Assembly (NCBI RefSeq): GCF_024498075.1
Contig: NZ_JANHOF010000005.1
Span: 62,001-126,000 of the forward strand
Length of the DNA stretch: 64,000 nt
DNA from: Paenibacillus mendelii
GTDB lineage: Bacteria; Bacillota; Bacilli; Paenibacillales; Paenibacillaceae
Direction of reading: 5' to 3'
The stretch's first letter is position 1; each line of letters starts with the position of its first letter. This document shows, piece after piece, positions 60,882-64,000 of this stretch. The notes under the pieces are model-generated. The model had not been told where the DNA came from. It made no database searches and was given only the letters and a program-made list of their open reading frames with translations. The translations under genes and the position numbers were made by a program.

Positions 60882-61559
60882 CTATCTATATCCCCATCCA
60901 TTCCCGATATAAGGCTGCTGCTGCGGATAATCCGGATACTGACGCGGCATATGGCCGTACGGCTGGTTGGTATGGTGATTCGGAAATGACATATTGGCTC
61001 CTGCGCTGCCTTGAACCTGCTGCGTGTGGCAATCGTTGGGCGGTCCGATGAACACGGTTTGCGTAATGGGAGCGAAGGTGGCTTTTACTTGTGCCTCGTT
61101 GAGGCAATACGTGTGAGCGAATACGCTCGCAGGCGTTAATCGCAGCATGTCGGATGCGCCTATGAATTCTGGAATCGGAGCGTCGAAGATGGCTAATAAA
61201 TGGGTGTTGTCGACAGTGGCCATTTCATAATGCCACCATCCTTGCGGCACATTGGCGACCTGGCCCGGCTGGATCGGAAAGTTGAGAAGCTCCTTGGTAA
61301 AGGGGTTAATGATGGAGACAACCGCCGCACCGGAAATACAATATACCAGCTCTGTTGCATTCTGATGCGTGTGGGGCTCGACGACGTTACCGGTACTAAG
61401 AAATATATCCAGCAAAGATACATTCCCTAATGTGTTCAGCTGCTTTATGGAAAGCGAATTAATATAATTCCGAGCATCCTTTTTGAAAATAGTGTTATTG
61501 CTTAAATCATACGTGAATTGTACGGATGGTGAGGTGAAATCCATATAAGAAACCGCCAC
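60882..61559 (-). CDS. Single-cupin protein with Pro/Tyr/Gln-rich tail
   Basis: 225 residues; GTG 61559 follows AGGGCAGGG. The cupin core is clear: EPHTHQNATELVYCISGAA, with His, His and Glu ligands, and GQVANVPQGWWHYEMA with the second His motif. The last 50 residues are low-complexity (NHHTNQPYGHMPRQYPDYPQ), like spore-coat or surface-exposed tails. It is similar to germin-like Bacillus cupins. A role in the spore coat is only a guess based on the tail. Confidence 0.82.
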   Translation of the reverse strand: MAVSYMDFTSPSVQFTYDLSNNTIFKKDARNYINSLSIKQLNTLGNVSLLDIFLSTGNVVEPHTHQNATELVYCISGAAVVSIINPFTKELLNFPIQPGQVANVPQGWWHYEMATVDNTHLLAIFDAPIPEFIGASDMLRLTPASVFAHTYCLNEAQVKATFAPITQTVFIGPPNDCHTQQVQGSAGANMSFPNHHTNQPYGHMPRQYPDYPQQQPYIGNGWGYR

Positions 61560-61685
61560 AATATTCCCTGCCCTTCATTTCCATATAGGCTTTTGCTCAT
61601 GGGGTATCTTATGTTGCAGCATTCAGGAAAGTGAATGATAGCATGGATATCGCCACATTTGAGATAAAGCCTTCCAGCGTATTCA

Positions 61686-62246
61686 GTGAAAAATGCTGAT
61701 CAAGGCGCCTTCGTGACGGATCTCATTAACCGGTACGTCATCTATATATGGCTTATTGGAGTACTGGTTTCACTCACGGTTCACTTGTCGGGCTATATCC
61801 GATTTTCGAAAGTCATCAAGAAAACAAGTAAGCCGGGTCATCGCTGGGAGAACAGCCTGCTTCGCATTCTGGCGGATGGCCGTTATCGAGTAAGGCTTGT
61901 TCGCAACCCTTATGCTGCTACGCCCATGCTCGTCGGAATCCTGCGTCCCCTGATCGTCATTCCTGATACGAACTATAGTGAAGTTCAGTTAAAACATATC
62001 TTGCTGCATGAATTGACGCATCTAAAGCGATACGACATCGTCATCAAATGGTTCTCGATGATCGTGACCTCCCTGCATTGGTTCAATCCCCTTATGTATT
62101 GGATGAGACGGGAAATCACTCGGAGCAGTGAATTATCATGCGATGAAGCGGTCATACGCAAGCCTCTTGGGGGACTAACACCTGTGAATATGTGTTTGCA
62201 TCAGATGGCAAGTTCGATGATGTGGACACGGATCTGTAATGACTAG
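61686..62246 (+). pseudogene. Fragment of an M56 (BlaR1-type) membrane metallopeptidase
   Basis: Contains the family core: ILLHELTHLKRYDIVIKWFS with the zinc HExxH-like HELTH, WFNPLMYWMRRE and ELSCDEAVIRK. The first membrane helices and the whole C-terminal sensor are missing. After ELSCDEAV the sequence no longer fits; another frame there ends in a natural-looking tail (TCEYVFASDGKFDDVDTDL), so two broken genes are joined near 62160. No BlaI regulator or beta-lactamase is present. Confidence 0.78.
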
Positions 62247-62355
62247 CGGGAGGCCTCGAAATCCCAAAGCATTTTCTTTTTGCTTTCCTTATTTTGGATA
62301 AATGGTGAACGTGATATAGTTAGAGAGATCAACTAACGACAGAAGGTGGGATGGA

Positions 62356-62462
62356 GTGAATCAATCCAAGACGTTTATGGAACGGTCGAGGGATCGAAGA
62401 GAGCAAACTAGAAGAAGCGGTTGTTCCCATTCTTAGCTATTCTTGTTCTAGAGTCCTATTAG
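62356..62462 (+). pseudogene. Frameshifted stub of a membrane-protein gene
   Basis: GTG 62356 after AGAAGGTGGG opens MNQSKTFMERSRDRREQ, which soon ends; the next frame continues with KKRLFPFLAILVLESY, a first membrane helix, then stops. A promoter-like TTTTGG-N17-TATAGT lies upstream near 62290. The rest of the gene is gone. Family unknown. The bases 62247-62355 hold nothing else I can identify. Confidence 0.4.
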
Positions 62463-62490
62463 ACTACTGAGCGAAAGAGGAGCGAGTGCC

Positions 62491-62586
62491 ATGTCGCGTG
62501 TCATTCAATTTGAAATCGAGGCCAAGGATCCCGAGAAGAAAATCTCGTTCTACCAAGACGTATCGGCTGGAAATTCCAACCGGTGT
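62491..62586 (+). pseudogene. N-terminal stub of a VOC family gene
   Basis: ATG 62491 after GAGGAGCG opens SRVIQFEIEAKDPEKKISFYQDV, the usual start of a VOC protein. One base is then missing; in the next frame GWKFQPV follows, as expected for the family, and then TAA. Only about 32 residues remain, directly before the next gene. Confidence 0.7.
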
Positions 62587-62603
62587 AAAGGGGAGGCAGA
62601 AGT

Positions 62604-63035
62604 ATGAGTAATCTCAAAACGCAAAGTTATGACAACCATATGAAATTTGCGCCTTTGTACCATTTTATACTCGCACCTCTCTCCATTATTTTGTTCATCG
62701 CATCGATTGTTCACTTGTTCCAAGAGGACTATCGTTTTTCAGCTGTCTTACTTACGGGTATTTCACTTTGCATTGTAATACTAGCAGTGCTTGTACGGCA
62801 ATTTGCAACCAAATTGCAGGATCGCAGCATTCTTCACGAGGAGAACTTTCGGCATTTTCATCTTACCGGCAAACCATTGGATTCAAGACTCACCTTGCAG
62901 CAGATCATTGCGCTTCGTTTCGCGGAGGATGCCTCGTTCCCGGAACTATGCTTGAAGGCCGCCGAGACCGGTATGGAGCCTGCTAAGATCAAGAAATCCA
63001 TCACGCATTGGAGAGCGGACCATCACCGGGTTTGA
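62604..63035 (+). CDS. DUF6526 family membrane protein
   Basis: 143 residues. ATG 62604 follows GGGGAGG. Two membrane helices (about 19-36, 43-62), then a soluble tail with the family pattern QDRSILHEENFRHFHLTGKP, LTLQQIIALRFAEDASFPEL and KSITHWRADHHRV. Function unknown. It stands directly after the VOC stub and is followed by a perfect terminator. Confidence 0.85.
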   Translation: MSNLKTQSYDNHMKFAPLYHFILAPLSIILFIASIVHLFQEDYRFSAVLLTGISLCIVILAVLVRQFATKLQDRSILHEENFRHFHLTGKPLDSRLTLQQIIALRFAEDASFPELCLKAAETGMEPAKIKKSITHWRADHHRV

Positions 63036-63057
63036 ATGTATGCCTTGAAAACAAGCT

Positions 63058-63094
63058 AAAAGACTGAACGTGGTCATACCATGTTCAGTCTTTT
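63058..63094 (+). terminator. Terminator of the DUF6526 gene
   Basis: AAAAGACTGAAC/GTTCAGTCTTTT, perfect 12-bp stem, 13-base loop, T-rich end. Confidence 0.88.
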
Positions 63095-63283
63095 GTTTAT
63101 TTGATCGATTGCCTGCATAAGGACTTGAATCGATTATCGGCCTGCTTCGAGCGGGTACGATCCAAATATGGCGATTATTTGAACAGACTACCCTGCGATC
63201 CCTATTTATTTCTATTAAAGGATTGATTCTGCAAAATCATACCCTTAATATGTAAGTATTAAATAATGAACGGGTGTTTACTA

Positions 63284-63916
63284 ATGCAGAAGCTTAAGGA
63301 AGAGGTGCGCCGCGCTATTCTGAATGCTGCGCTGAAGTCGTTCAAGGAGCAAGGGTACGCAGCAGCCTCGATGAGGAAGATCGCGCAGGATGCCGGTATT
63401 GCCGCTGGCAACATATACCGGTATTACAGCGGCAAGGAACAATTGCTTGACGCCATCATTGGGCCGGTATTTGAGAAATGTGCAGCTTATATGGATGAGT
63501 ATCGCCGAATGCTGGATGTCCCCCTCGCGAAAGAGCGAAACAAGAAGCAGTATTTCGACATGGTGCGGGACACGATGGTCGGATTGTTCAAATTGCACAG
63601 CTCCGAGTTTATGATTCTGCTCAATCGCAGCGAAGGTACCCGATACGAGCATGTGAAGAACGAATTGATGTTGTTCGTAGAGAAGATTCTGGTAGATGAG
63701 TTTCGGCTTGTGCGGGGAAACCGCGAACATTACTCAGGGCAGGACGGGGCGCTGGCCAGCATGCTGGCGGGCACGCTGGTAGAAGGGTTAAGCCGGATCA
63801 TCAGGGACCATACAGACACTGTGACGATCGAGATGCTGATCGACAGGCTGTTGGATGTATACAACACAGGCATAGCATTTGTGATTGAGGACATGAGGGG
63901 GATAGAACGATTATGA
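63284..63916 (+). CDS. TetR/AcrR family transcriptional regulator
   Basis: 210 residues from ATG 63284; the ribosome site is weak (GGGTG) and an in-frame ATG at 63266 is possible. Helix-turn-helix YAAASMRKIAQDAGIAAGNIYRYYSGKEQLL. It is a relative of the TetR regulator at 8568. The stop overlaps the start of an MMPL-type transporter by 4 bases, so it likely controls that exporter. Confidence 0.9.
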   Translation: MQKLKEEVRRAILNAALKSFKEQGYAAASMRKIAQDAGIAAGNIYRYYSGKEQLLDAIIGPVFEKCAAYMDEYRRMLDVPLAKERNKKQYFDMVRDTMVGLFKLHSSEFMILLNRSEGTRYEHVKNELMLFVEKILVDEFRLVRGNREHYSGQDGALASMLAGTLVEGLSRIIRDHTDTVTIEMLIDRLLDVYNTGIAFVIEDMRGIERL

Positions 63917-64000
63917 TGGCTTCTATTATTAAATGGCGCTGGACGCTGCTTATCGTCTGGTTAGCCGCGACGACGGTGCTGACGATCGTTCAGCCGGATG
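63913..64000 (+). CDS. MMPL/RND-type transporter, N-terminus only
   Basis: The ATG at 63913 overlaps the TetR stop (ATGA). The 29 visible residues begin with a basic stretch and a first membrane helix (KWRWTLLIVWLAATTVLTIV, then QPD), as in YdfJ-type MMPL exporters that follow TetR genes. The gene runs off the right edge, so the family call rests on this short start and the TetR context. Confidence 0.65.
   Translation, partial: MMASIIKWRWTLLIVWLAATTVLTIVQPD

Noticed and set aside
1..64000. CRISPR arrays, tRNA, rRNA, phage or insertion-sequence genes
   Set aside because: No spaced short repeats, no RNA-gene signatures and no transposase, integrase or phage structural frames were seen while reading both strands.

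Overview
The window looks like chromosomal DNA from a Paenibacillus-type member of the Firmicutes (Bacillales). The grounds are strong AGGAGG-type ribosome sites, frequent TTG/GTG starts, strong stem-loops between genes, a yojF-bshB2 pair for bacillithiol synthesis, an S-layer-homology (SLH) surface protein, CUT1 sugar permeases and many AraC, TetR and MocR regulators. The species call is inferred from gene content only. No rRNA, tRNA, CRISPR array, phage module or intact insertion sequence was seen.

Layout. 1-8.5 kb is a carbohydrate locus: two CUT1 ABC permeases (the first cut by the window edge), a GH36 alpha-galactosidase, a sialidase-like beta-propeller protein, two overlapping Gfo/Idh/MocA oxidoreductases and a divergent AraC regulator. 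8.5-11.4 kb has a TetR regulator, an alpha/beta hydrolase, a DUF2269 membrane protein and a DUF1801 protein. 11.4-15.3 kb is one Ig-repeat/SLH cell-surface protein containing a 308-nt perfect tandem duplication. 15.4-20.6 kb carries yojF-bshB2, two SDR enzymes, a TetR regulator and a DUF3817-MFS fusion. 20.8-25.6 kb holds a GH43/GH130-type propeller enzyme with a divergent AraC regulator, an exported amidase and a small membrane protein. 25.8-29.8 kb is a membrane-anchored multicopper oxidase divergent from a two-component system, plausibly a metal or envelope stress module.

29.8-44.2 kb is a run of regulator/enzyme pairs: arylamine N-acetyltransferase, a DMT exporter with its MocR regulator, LysR with quinone and FMN reductases, AraC with a VOC protein, a second two-component system with a likely own-promoter operator, TetR with an ABC-2 exporter, and a bicupin of the oxalate decarboxylase family in which two catalytic glutamates appear replaced. 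44.4-53.2 kb includes GNAT, SDR and VOC proteins, a MerR-MerR-DUF1801 fusion, a membrane diguanylate cyclase, an ArsR-AHSA1-PhnB operon whose first gene appears to be leaderless, and a YmaF protein. 53.3-64 kb has a large lipoprotein with a glycosidase-like barrel and Ig domains, a UbiD-family decarboxylase, PadR with an EmrB-type MFS pump, a cupin, a DUF6526 protein and TetR with the start of an MMPL transporter.

A theme is gene decay at many points: back-to-back truncated flavodoxin-oxidoreductase and MarR genes (30.1 kb), a broken yitT (44.4 kb), a one-base frameshift in a DUF5701 gene (47.7 kb), a nanE tail (49.1 kb) and three stubs in a row (61.7-62.6 kb). I found no clearly new defence or mobile system. 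The most distinctive items are the altered bicupin, the fusions (DUF3817-MFS, MerR-MerR-DUF1801), a probable ATA start codon, the leaderless ArsR promoter and the recent repeat duplication.
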